DNA from: Rostrohypoxylon terebratum | Lineage: Eukaryota; Ascomycota; Sordariomycetes; Xylariales; Hypoxylaceae | Reading direction: 5' to 3' | Length of the DNA: 64,000 nucleotides | NCBI GenBank assembly: GCA_022497145.1 | Contig: MU385860.1 | Coordinates: 186,001-250,000 of the forward strand | In this document: one piece after another, positions 26,123 through 35,461 of the stretch | Numbering within the stretch: the stretch's first letter is position 1 | Layout of the letters: the number at the start of each line of letters is the position of its first letter | Notes under the pieces: generated by a model | What the model saw: only the letters and a program-made list of their open reading frames with translations | Told to the model about the DNA's origin: nothing | Database searches by the model: none | Program-made: the position numbers and the translations under genes

Positions 26123-26674
26123 CTAGCAATTCAGAAAAAAATCCCATCTGTCAAACCTGTCGGGAAACTCGAGGCCGACGTGTTTGATTCCTCCCGTTGC
26201 GGCCAAGAATTCCATTACAGAGACTCTTTGGAAGATTATGTAACGTAAGAGGAAGAGGTCTTTCGCTGGGTCGAATTTGCGATATGCGCCGTAGCATGCC
26301 CCGCCATTGTCTTCATAATGAAGCACCATCTTACGAGCCACCTCACGGGAGTTCCTGCAGACTTGAAAAATAGGTGGAAGCCTGAAATTTACGATGAGAG
26401 GTTCGAAGGCCGTGTCCACTATGTTGTCCTGGTTGAGGTGCGTGTCGTAGTAGAACGCAGGGGTAGGTATGGGGATACATACTCCTGGTTCGTCGAGCTC
26501 TGATGCAGCCTCCCAGATCATCAATTGGAGTTCTGTTGGCAGTCCCGAAAAATGAGGGAATAAGGGAGGGTCATTGATGAATGGTACTAATTTTTCCAAC
26601 TCCCTATCAATCTCCATCTCCATGGCCAACTTTTGGGGGGAGCTTGACGTGTTGAGAATAAAGGTACTTTGCAT
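26123..26674 (-). CDS. 2EXR domain protein, possibly truncated by an in-frame TAG
   Basis: A 183-residue frame starts at the ATG at 26674. The 2EXR signature FSGLPTELQLMIWEAA is at about residues 42-57, followed by the family-typical PPIFQVCRNSREVARKM and GIKHVGLEF. 2EXR proteins are common, expanded and mostly uncharacterised in filamentous ascomycetes; some resemble F-box-like modules. The frame ends at a TAG (26123-26125), but the same frame then stays open for another 98 codons to 25832 (VSRRRNSTVMLVKTP... EIRGSGF). Family members usually extend beyond this point, so the TAG may be a nonsense mutation, a readthrough stop, or a real end. The sequence CTGAATTGCTAG at the stop also looks like a branch site plus acceptor, but no good donor is seen upstream. 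Confidence 0.7.
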   Translation of the reverse strand: MQSTFILNTSSSPQKLAMEMEIDRELEKLVPFINDPPLFPHFSGLPTELQLMIWEAASELDEPGVCIPIPTPAFYYDTHLNQDNIVDTAFEPLIVNFRLPPIFQVCRNSREVARKMVLHYEDNGGACYGAYRKFDPAKDLFLLRYIIFQRVSVMEFLAATGGIKHVGLEFPDRFDRWDFFLNC

Positions 26675-27389
26675 ATGAATATAAGTGATAAGTAGTAGGT
26701 TGATAAAAAGATCGGTATAACCAATGGAATGAATTTAGATCGGATATAATTCCCAAGCGAATGGCAGTAATGGTAGCAATGGTATATTAATATACGAGTG
26801 TGAAAATGACAGATGAGTAATGGTACAGAGAGTTAGTTGGACGTTAAAGTGAGAATGCTATGGTTATATGGATGAAAGCATACCTAGTAGGTACTAGATG
26901 ATTCACGGCAGGAACAATGGTCGAGATTGAGCTTACACTTCTCATTTACCTTATTAGGTAGGCGCTCTCTCATTTGATTGGTACCTGTTTCCTCCTCCGC
27001 GAATACCCCTTACTTACTACTAGGTAGTCCCAGTATAATGGGATACTTCGTTTAACTTGCCCCTTACAATATGTCGCACATCCTTCATACATACACTATA
27101 TAACCATCTATTTCGATATTTACGCCATATATGGCGATATAAACTCGCAGAGGCACGACATATATAGCTAAGCAATCCGGTTGGCTAGCGGGGTCAAAAA
27201 CAGGATGGAAAGGGAAGGTCTCGCTAACTAAATTCTTGGGGGCGGGGAAACGATCGGATCTTTCTTTTACACCCGACTCTGTGATATCGAATATAAAAAG
27301 ACATCAAGTCGAGATCTTATATCTAAGTTTAGTATCGTTATGAACCATCCCCAATTCAGCTCAGTCCAGACAGCAACAGTCAAAGAATC
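26675..27389. other. Divergent intergenic region
   Basis: This is shared upstream space of the 2EXR gene (-) and the S51 peptidase gene (+). It is A/T-rich with several CCTAGTAG-type motifs. No gene is present. Confidence 0.5.
27292..27298 (+). promoter_or_regulatory. TATA box of the S51 peptidase gene
   Basis: TATAAAA lies about 95 bases before the ATG at 27390, at a distance usual for a fungal core promoter with a leader of about 60 bases. It is the clearest TATA box in the window and suggests a regulated gene. Confidence 0.5.
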
Positions 27390-28271
27390 ATGAAAAATCT
27401 CCTTCAAACCGGCACCCTGGCCCTCCTCGCCCAAGCCGCCCTCGTCTCGGCGAGCCCCGCTATCCCCGCTATCCCGCGCCAGGACTCCCCGTACGTGGGT
27501 CCGGAAAACGGAACGTTAGTGATTATCGGCGGCAACGCCCAGGACGACGCAATTTACCAGCGTATCATCGACTTGGCCGGTGGTCCGGACGCCCCCATCA
27601 TCACGATCCCGACCGCGGACGGGGCGCCGACGTATGACGATGATGCCGCGTCTGCAGGCACGTTCCGCCGGCTGGGTGCTACGAATGTGACCGTACTACA
27701 CACGTACGACCCGGCTGTTGCAGACACGGAAGAGTTCGCAGCCCCTCTGCGCACAGCAAAGGGTGTCTTTTTCGGGGGCGGGAGACAGTGGCGTCTGGTT
27801 GACGCTTATGCGGGGACTCTTACCGAGCAGCTGTTCCATGATGTGCTTGCTCGCGGGGGTGTTGTTAGTGGAAGTTCGGCTGGGGCCTCGATCCAGGGCA
27901 GCTTTCTAGCGCGAGGTGACACAGCAACGAACCAGATCTTAGTGGGGGATCATACAGTCGGATTTGGGTTTCTGAAGAATGCGGCCATTGATCAGCATGT
28001 ACTTGTGCGTGGTCGCCAGTTCGACATGTTTGACATCCTGAAGGTGCAGCCGGAACTACTTGGTATTGCTATTGATGAGAATACCGCTCTTATCGTGTCG
28101 AAGAACGACGCGGAGGTGTACCGAGGCACGTATGTGATTATCTACGACGGAGGGTTTTGGTCGAGGGAGGGGAGTGAGCTGAAGCATCTTCCGGACAGCT
28201 CGTCCATTTTCTATTTCCTCAAGGACGGTGATAAGTACGATTTAGGAAAGCGGCAGGTTGTCGTCTCGTAA
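27390..28271 (+). CDS. Secreted cyanophycinase-like peptidase (family S51)
   Basis: A single exon of 293 residues. The N-terminus is a clear signal peptide (basic KNLL, hydrophobic core LALLAQAALV, cleavage after VSA near residue 21), so the enzyme is probably secreted. Family S51 features follow: TLVIIGGNA at 42-50, FFGGGRQWRL at 127-136 (the GG-x-Q motif), the nucleophile elbow SGSSAGA at 160-166 with the likely catalytic Ser163, and DQHVLVRGRQFDMF at 201-214 with the conserved His203. Family members cleave cyanophycin (beta-Asp-Arg) or isoaspartyl/Asp dipeptides. Fungi do not make cyanophycin, so the enzyme may scavenge bacterial polymer or isoaspartyl peptides outside the cell; that is inference. 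A predicted N-glycosylation site (NVT) is at about 99. The frame is intact and all key motifs are present. Confidence 0.92.
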   Translation: MKNLLQTGTLALLAQAALVSASPAIPAIPRQDSPYVGPENGTLVIIGGNAQDDAIYQRIIDLAGGPDAPIITIPTADGAPTYDDDAASAGTFRRLGATNVTVLHTYDPAVADTEEFAAPLRTAKGVFFGGGRQWRLVDAYAGTLTEQLFHDVLARGGVVSGSSAGASIQGSFLARGDTATNQILVGDHTVGFGFLKNAAIDQHVLVRGRQFDMFDILKVQPELLGIAIDENTALIVSKNDAEVYRGTYVIIYDGGFWSREGSELKHLPDSSSIFYFLKDGDKYDLGKRQVVVS

Positions 28272-28470
28272 ATACCTAGTAGCCAATAGTAAATTGGGAC
28301 TGTTAATATCATAAATTTTCCGACATTTCCAATGCTTTCCATAGACCGGTATTATTGGTATTATTGGCTGGATTCGTATCTATCCATTACACAGCCGCAT
28401 TGAACGCCCCCTCTAGTGTAGGTAGGTAGGTACCTAGGGTCCTAGGTAAGGGCCGGGCCGGGGGGGAAGG

Positions 28471-28567
28471 GCCCCATGTGCTAATAGCATCGTAATACAC
28501 TGTCCTGATTGATCATGTAAAACCCGGGATTCATACAGTGTATCACGGTGCTATTAGTACATGGGGC
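28471..28567. repeat. Foldback element, unit 1 (97 bp, about 33-bp inverted arms)
   Basis: The left arm at 28471-28503 (begins GCCCCATGTGCTAATAGCAT, ends ATACACTGT) is the imperfect reverse complement of the right arm at 28535-28567 (begins ACAGTGTATCACGG, ends ACATGGGGC). About 29 of 33 positions pair. The spacer is about 31 bp. This looks like a small non-autonomous DNA element (MITE-like) or a stable hairpin. No transposase is nearby. Confidence 0.65.
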
Positions 28568-28670
28568 ACTTTCTCTCTGGTCTTTCTGCTTAGTAAATGT
28601 CAAATTATTCCTTGGCAAGTCTTGCATGATTCAATGCAAGTGGTAGCCCGGGCAGAAGGGCGTCAGAAAA

Positions 28671-28764
28671 AGTGCTCTATGTAGTACCGTAAAACAATGT
28701 ACGATCCTGGCTTTTGGTTGGTCAATTATTACAGTGTATCACGGTATTATTAACACATGTGCCC
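28671..28764. repeat. Foldback element, unit 2 (diverged copy)
   Basis: The right arm at 28731-28764 repeats the unit 1 right arm almost exactly (ACAGTGTATCACGG, then TATTA and ACATG). The left arm at about 28671-28700 is a decayed version of the unit 1 left arm (GTGCTCTATGTAGTACCG). The same overall length and order as unit 1 suggest two insertions or a tandem duplication of one element. Confidence 0.5.
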
Positions 28765-28858
28765 GAGTAGATTAATAAATATTTAGGTCTTAAGTTAGCT
28801 ACTCGTCTTCTTAATCCACATTCTTCCTTTCAACGTCGCTTAAGAATATATATTCAAA

Positions 28859-29522
28859 ATGTTCTCATATAGAGTAAATCTATATGTTTATTTGACAATG
28901 GTACTTATAAGTATGGTTTGTATCATTGTAAGCTTGGCGGCGGAAGGGAAATCATTGAAGGTTATGGAGATAATGCTGTATGCTTCCGTTCTGGTTTAAT
29001 CATTGGATGTAACTAATTTTCTATAGGTTTGCAATTTGGTCTACTTTGCTCGTTAGCTTAGCTGCTTTAAATGTATTAGTCAAATACAACCTGGTGTACG
29101 TTGAATTCATTTATTGAAATCGTACCTGACTCTATATTCATTCTTGACGAGTTAGTGAAATCGCATCTTATGTTGCTGGCGTTTCAACTTCAATACTGTT
29201 ATCACGATGGCTATTCTCAATCCGCAATACCGAAATGCTCTTATATATTCCTGTACTGGGGAATGTAGGTATCTATTGCACGGCTTTAATAGTCGTATTT
29301 AGCAATTGGACACCTCTAGAACAACAACGATCAATTATCAAAATTCGAAATGGCTTGCATTTCTTCAGGAATATTACATATGAAATATTGCATTTTTTCG
29401 CCGATACTCTTTGCGCACTGATTCCTGAACGCCAACCTTGGACCAGGGCAGATGTTACAACCCTGTTGGAATCGAGGGCCAGAGAAGTGCAAAGCAATGC
29501 GCATTTGCTTCCTCCGGTTTAG
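28859..29522 (+). CDS. Small four-helix membrane protein, function unknown
   Basis: Three short exons, 28859-28977, 29027-29095 and 29156-29522, assembled from splice signals, give 184 residues. Both introns (49 and 60 bp) have plausible donors (GTATGC, GTACGT) and branch sites (GTAACTAA, CTGAC), and the phases agree. Each exon encodes hydrophobic segments: YLTMVLISMVCIIVSLAA, FAIWSTLLVSLAALNVLV, YVAGVSTSILLS, and MLLYIPVLGNVGIYCTALIV. The C-terminal tail is soluble and charged (RQPWTRADVTTLLESRAREV). The periodic four-helix pattern emerging only after splicing argues for a real gene. I do not recognise the family. It sits just downstream of the foldback elements, on the same strand as the S51 peptidase gene. 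Confidence 0.6.
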
Positions 29523-29990
29523 TGTCTTCTCCAGCTTTAAGAGTTCATTGATATCTTCCCAAGAACGACTTGGTGGGGGGTCAACACAGTGATTTTAAAT
29601 CGATGACGAACTGGTATTGCGACGGTCTGGCTTACTGGAGTTTGGCTGTTGGGTGCTCGGTCGGGTTGGAATCATTAGGTGGCTTACGCAAAGCTCTTCT
29701 TACAAACAGGCTGTCAGATTTTCCCCGGCCTGCCCTCTGATTCTGTTCTTCAAGGATCGGTACACTAGACTTACAATCCGAAGATCTTGTCTGCTTAGGC
29801 ACTGGGTCGGGAGAATCGCCTACAACACGTTGGAACTTACTGTTTCCTTATGTTATATGAGATGAACGCGCCTGAAATGACATTTGAAATATGCTAAAGA
29901 ATTCATCTGACGCTGCACTCTTTGATACTTGAAGGTGACATTCAACTAAAGAGTCAATAATATCACTGTACAGTGTACACTTCTCTACCC
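29523..29990. other. Convergent intergenic gap
   Basis: This is 3' space between the four-helix protein gene (+) and the thiolase gene (-). A plus-strand frame at 29617-29865 is unsupported. Nothing else is seen. Confidence 0.5.
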
Positions 29991-31425
29991 TTAGAACCTA
30001 GCCTGTACCTTCTTCTCAGTGTCCTGCAGCGCCCACTCATTGTATTTCGTCCGACTCAGCACCTTCCTAGCCTGTTCCGCCGTAAACCCCTTGGCCTCAA
30101 CAGCGGGATTGTACCCGAGTCCGTTCTTCTCCCCCACCTTTTTCGAGTCCACCTTCTGCGCTTCCCCTTTATCAGGCCTACTGTACACCGTAACCACCGC
30201 CGCACCGCCTAACCCCAGGTTATGCTGCAGCGCATACCTTGTATGCGGGACAGCCCGATTGTTCGCCCACCCGCGTAAATGCCACACTAACTCCGCACAC
30301 TGCGCGATTCCCGTCGCACCTAGCGGATGGCCCTTCGAGATCAAACCTCCGGACGGGTTCACAACGTATTTCCCGCCATATGTGATATCCCCTTTCCGCA
30401 CCATCTCGTGCGCCTTGCCGTGCTCGCACAGGCCTAGCGCATCCAAAGTCACTAGCTCATTAGCCGAGAAGCAATCGTGCAATTCCACGACTTGAACATC
30501 AGCGGTTGTGATGCCGGCCTCCTTGAGCGCGACTTCGGCAGCGCGCTTGCCCATATCGTACCCGATGAGATCGATTGCGCTGCGGGAAAATAGGGCTGGT
30601 GAGTCTGTGGCCATGCATTGACCCGCAATGAGGATAGCCTGGTCCTTGAGGTGCGGTCGCGCATCTAAAAAGTCTTGCGACACAAGCACGGCGGCGGCAC
30701 CGCCGTCAGAGGTGGGGCAGCATTGGAGTTTGGTGAGGGGTTCGTGAATCATAGGCGATTGCATGACCTGCTCCAGGGTGTAGACATCCTGGAATTGAGA
30801 GTACGGGTTGTTGACAGAGTGCGCGTGGTTGACTCTGGCGATCTCCGCGAAATCCTCAACTTTGGCGCCGTACCTACAGTGGATCATTAGCTTTCTCAGA
30901 ACTAAAAGGAGGACGAACAAGTGATGCTTACTTCTCTATATATTCCCTCCCGGCATTTCCAAACATCTGGGCGGCACCTGGAGCCTTCGTAACACCCCGG
31001 GTCTCCGCCATCATCTTCCCAGATAAACCGGTAGGTTTTTCTCTGTCGTTGAAAAACGATTGAAGACTGCCGCGCATCATCTTCTCGAAACCCACGACCA
31101 GTATGCAGTCAGCGCCGCCATAGGCGATTGTGTTACGGGCCATGGACAAGCCGGTGGAGCCCGTAGAACAATTGTTGTTGACGTTGACGATAGGGATCTG
31201 GGTCATGCCAAATTGGTAGAAGACGCGCTGGCCACAGGTTGAGTCGCCGTAGCAGTAGCAGGCGATGCCCTGCTCAACATCGTCGTAGTTGATCTGCGCA
31301 TCGAGCATAGCCTTCACGCCGGCTTCGAAACCCAGCTCCGTGTAGTCGACCTTTCCGCGGGGCTTGATGAACTTGGTCATGCCCACGCCGAGGACGTACA
31401 CTGGCTGCTTCTGTTTGGCCGGCAT
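29991..31425 (-). CDS. SCP2-type thiolase (acyl-CoA acetyltransferase), probably peroxisomal
   Basis: Exons 31425-30932 and 30873-29991 give 458 residues. The 58-bp intron joins REYIEK to YGAKVEDF in phase. Thiolase marks: the active-site Cys86 in NVNNNCSTGSTG, ELHDCFSANEL, NPSGGLISKGHPLGATG, and LGLGGAAVV near the end. The length and the YVLGVGMTKF start match the thiolase domain of sterol carrier protein X. The C-terminal SCP2 lipid-transfer domain is absent, as in many fungi. The protein ends in ARF, which fits a weak type-1 peroxisomal targeting tripeptide. It would perform the thiolytic step on 3-ketoacyl-CoAs, possibly branched chains. The ATG at 31425 is used because the six codons upstream begin with GTG. 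Confidence 0.95.
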
Positions 31426-32948
31426 TTTGATATCTGGTTCCACTACCGAGCTTTCGAATATTTAAGTCCGTAGGTCTCTCGAATTGACGAAGATATCAAC
31501 TCCGAGGTAACAACTAGCCCTAGAAGGCAATTAAACAATAATTATATGAGAAGCTTATCTGATCATACGTCAGATGTCTTGCACGCAGATTTGAAGCTTG
31601 TGATACAGAGGTGTCGTCACAACAAGAGTACGACAGACCGTTGAATGTAAATGGTTTAGGGAGCTAAGTTGTACTACCCAAACCGCACGATCCGAGCTCC
31701 TTAAGAATGGTATTGCCCCTTGCGCCTCTAGACTACGCGAGGATGTGGGGAATAGCTTCTCCAAGCGGGGCTACACTTGCCGAGGCAATGCCCAATTGGG
31801 AAGAGCTTCCGTGATCTCATTGGTTGTGTATCGTGAGCCTAGGTAGCTTACGTAAAGTAAGTCTAGGTAGAAGTGAGGACTCATTAGAGAGCTTATGTCA
31901 GCTATATTTATCGCAACAGTGTGCTAGATTTGTGAAGGTGTTCCAAGGTTGGTTGTGTTAGCCTGAGAGATTTTGAGATTTTATCTGCTAGGAGTGAGGT
32001 AGAGTAGTGAGTAACTACCTTGTAGTGAGAGATGGAAAATTGTATGATATAGAGGTCTTCTCATTCATCACTACCTGGGCCCTAGGACCTAGGACCTAGG
32101 TACTCTTACAGCTAATTGAACATGTGTATGTCTATGGTATACGCGCCAAACGAACCGGCTAGAAATCGAAACAAACAAGTATGGGCTCAGTCTAAATTCG
32201 ACCCATCCTCTTCCCCTCTTGGTAAGCTGAAGCTTACTAGCTAGGTAACGCCAAATGCTCAGGGTATGAACGCCATTGTGCTACCTCGTGGTCACTAGGT
32301 ATATATGCCAAGCCAACACACCTGCACACATAGCCGGAAGATTTTTTTCTCCTTCCAACGGCCGCTGTTGCCGTACTATGCACACACTATAAGTTGGTTG
32401 ATCTGCCTCCCATTCTTAGGACTTTCATCTTTTAAACTTTTCCTCTATGAATGACAGTATACAGCAATGCTCGTCCCGACTACCGCTGTCGAATCCTTCC
32501 TCAGAACACTTGCAAAGCTGTAGCCAAGAGAACCTGAGAGGTAATCCAGAATGTAGAATGGGTCTTTAAGATATAATTCGAGATTTATGATATGGTGTTA
32601 ATAGGTGGGTACATTCAAGAAATTGAGTGAGTATATTGGAATTCGTCTCTTCTACTGAAGTTTTTCTTGCTAACGACAAGAAGGTTGAAGATTGAGGTAT
32701 ATTTATATTGGAACGGCGACGTCGGATTCGATGTCAAGCTTAAAGCTACTTGGCAAGGTGTATTATTATACGCAAGATATACGGGTAGACGCCCGACAAG
32801 TGGGATTTCTTCCAAAGATAAATCCAGGGAAATCATTATTCAACACCTCAAAAACGGCGTTGAAACTTCTAGTTTCCATACAAGACAGAGCAGGCCTTGT
32901 TCAAGGTCCGGACATCCGAAGAGGCGGGGAGGGGTATAGTTTTCGACT
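31426..32948. other. Intergenic stretch, about 1.5 kb
   Basis: This is the promoter of the thiolase and the 3' flank of the Zn2Cys6 gene. CCTAGGACCTAGGACCTAGG-type repeats lie at about 32080-32103. No gene is supported. Confidence 0.55.
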
Positions 32949-35461
32949 TCAAGACGGTCCAGACTGGAGGAGCGGGTTCCAAAATTCCATATCCCAAAGG
33001 GTAGCCAAGTCGTCCGGTACCTGACTAATTAGACTGGCTTCCTCGGCAGCGGTTTGCGGGTAGAAACATACTGAATTGGGGGTTTCCGGTGTCGTCAAGA
33101 AGGGTTGGATATGGGTCACGAAACCGGAGGTCGGCTGCAGTGGGTTCATCTGTACCGACACAGGCGACGGCATAATCTGTTGACAAAATGTAAGTGATCT
33201 GTCTTCAGACTCATGGCTAAGAGGCATTCTCACCGGCATCGACGCGATATTCTCCTGGTTCGCGTGTATCGCTTGCATGCCCGCATCTAATATCGCCTGC
33301 AACCCCTTCTTGATAGCTTCTCGTTTCTGCTCTGGCGTCCCACCCTGAGAAGTGTTGAATACAACTGTAAGCGAAACCACATCTCTCAAGTCTGTTCCAA
33401 TCTCTCGTATTCTCTTGTTCATGGTATCTAACACTTTTTGGACGATATTTTTCAGTCGCGGTAGAGATAATAAAACTGAGCTCTCGGACGCAATGGTACA
33501 CGTGTCTTCGACGGATTCCGATTTGACAACCGAATCTATGCTCGAGGATACCGGCGACCTGGAGCCGTGGAGGGATTGCTTCATGTAGTAGCAGATGCTG
33601 AATGCCGCTTGGAGGATTTCTTGTTTAAGCACTAATTGGTGCATATGCCAAATATGATGGTAATCGGGAGACGAAGGATCTAATTCGTCCAGGTAGGAGA
33701 GAAGGACCATTGATGACCTCAGGTACCCCGTCATGATTTGTTGGGGAACGTCTGAATCGCTCAAGGCGAAAGGTCGGTATAGCGCTAATAAGGGTCGGCG
33801 GCAATGCATATCTAATACGACCCTAGTCATCCATCGCCGCCGGACTTCTGACATATCACTCGAGTGAGTCGGCGGGACGATATACCTGACATCTTCAAAA
33901 ACCCGTTCTAGTTCGTTTCCGAGCTCTAGTACTTGCTGGTAATCCTGCAGGCTGTCGGTACGGTTGATTACATCAACGACTCTAAAGCGCATGGACAAGG
34001 TGCTAGCGGCGAACACTTGAACACGCGAATCGGTATCTTGATCGATCGGCTTTGGAGGAGGGAGTTGATCTATATTAGGATGGATATCGGCATCGTCAAG
34101 ATTTCTGGGGGGTTGACACGTGAAATCGCCTTCCCGAATGCAGCAAGGGAGGTTACACTGCATGGACATGTGGACATCAAGCTCGAGTATCGTATACCAC
34201 AGCTTTCTCCTCTGTTCGGCCCAGAATGGTGATATCTTCGACCCGAACTCTGAAGGGTCTCGATGGAAACCCATAGTCATCGCCATCCGCACGATAAGAC
34301 CGAGATGCGTCCAGGACTCCTGGTTTTGTGGGTTGATCATCCTTTGGGCCATGAGCTGGAGGATTTCGGTTTGAAGCGTGCTGAATTCGACTAGTTGCTT
34401 CCCACGAAGACTGTCGAGCCAAGTCCTGACAAGAGAGCTAGCCGTCGGGATGTGAATTCCTTCTCGGTCAGGATATTGACCTTTGCCAGCGCTGAGGTAC
34501 CGATACCCTACACATAATATCGAGAGGAGTTGAGGCAGAAATGTATCTGGTTGAGGTTTGCCTTCCCAATACTGGTTATATTGCCTCATAAAAGAGGTAA
34601 TATGAAGCACACGATATATGGTCTCTGATCCACTAAGATAGATGTTAAGTAACGTGTCACAGACAGCCCTGCTTGGTAACACATCGGCCATCCGTTTCTG
34701 TATCGGTGTCATGGAGTCTACAAACACCGTAATCGGGGCGATAGACTTGCGATGCTCATCCTGAAGAGCTTTATGGATCTTCTGGATATTTAAGAACATC
34801 TCCCGGATATCGGCGGACTTATTCCTACTGAACATAAAATCCTTTGCCTCGTCAAACTACGGTCGGGTTAGCTAGGACGTTAAAATGGCATATTCGGGAA
34901 CCACTCGAGACTCACGAGGTTGACTAGAACACGAGTACTCATTTGACCGAAAAACCTCGACCGAAGCCCCCCTTTCACTGTCAACCCACGAATAGTGAGC
35001 GACGACGCAGTAGGCCTTTGCGCCGGTGCATTGCTCGACTCGGCGATCGACGACGTTCTGGATAGCATCTGGTGTTCAAGGCGTTCAAGCCTAACAGCAT
35101 GCTCCTCTAATACGGCAGCGTAGCCGGGGTCACCTGACTTCTGAGCGAGAGCTTCTTGACTAATAGGCAGCACCGTGACCGCGCTACGGTTGCGCTTAAC
35201 AGTCCTCTCGGGCGTCTCGACGTCAGACCCGTCATCGCTTAAACTAACGACTTCCCCTTCAGCCGCATACCGGCACGCGCGTTGCGCCTTCTGGCACTGA
35301 GAGCACGGCGATCCGCGGTCGCAGCGCAATTTCCGTTTCCGGCACTCGAGACAGCTCTTCACGGGCCGCGGGCGCTTGACGCTGCGCGACGGGGCCACGA
35401 AGCTGTACACGGGGCTCTTAGTGGTGGTCGTGCTTGACGCCGGCGACTTCCCGTTCTCCAT
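32949..35461 (-). CDS. Zn2Cys6 transcription factor with fungal-specific TF domain
   Basis: Exons 35461-34916 and 34856-32949 give 817 residues. The 59-bp intron joins STRVLVNL to FDEAKDFMFS in phase. The binuclear zinc cluster has Cys37, 40, 47, 53, 56 and 63 (CLECRKRKLRC...CSQC...C). A short helix after it (AVRLERLEHQM) is a probable dimerisation element. The middle region, with ILCVGYRYLSAGKG and WTHLGLIVRMAMTMGFHRDP, is the usual fungal transcription-factor domain (PF04082 type). The C-terminus is hydrophobic-acidic. A second possible intron at 33177-33233 (57 nt, GTGAGA...CAG) is a multiple of three with no stop, so the protein may exist with or without VRMPLSHESEDRSLTFCQQ. The target genes are unknown; the nearest gene downstream is the thiolase. 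Confidence 0.92.

Larger units (their letters stand above)
28272..28858. other. Intergenic region containing foldback elements
   Basis: This is the gap between the S51 peptidase gene and the four-helix membrane protein gene. It includes a GGTAGGTAGGTACCTAGG block at 28420-28440, a short G-run at 28460-28466, and the two foldback units described separately. Confidence 0.5.
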
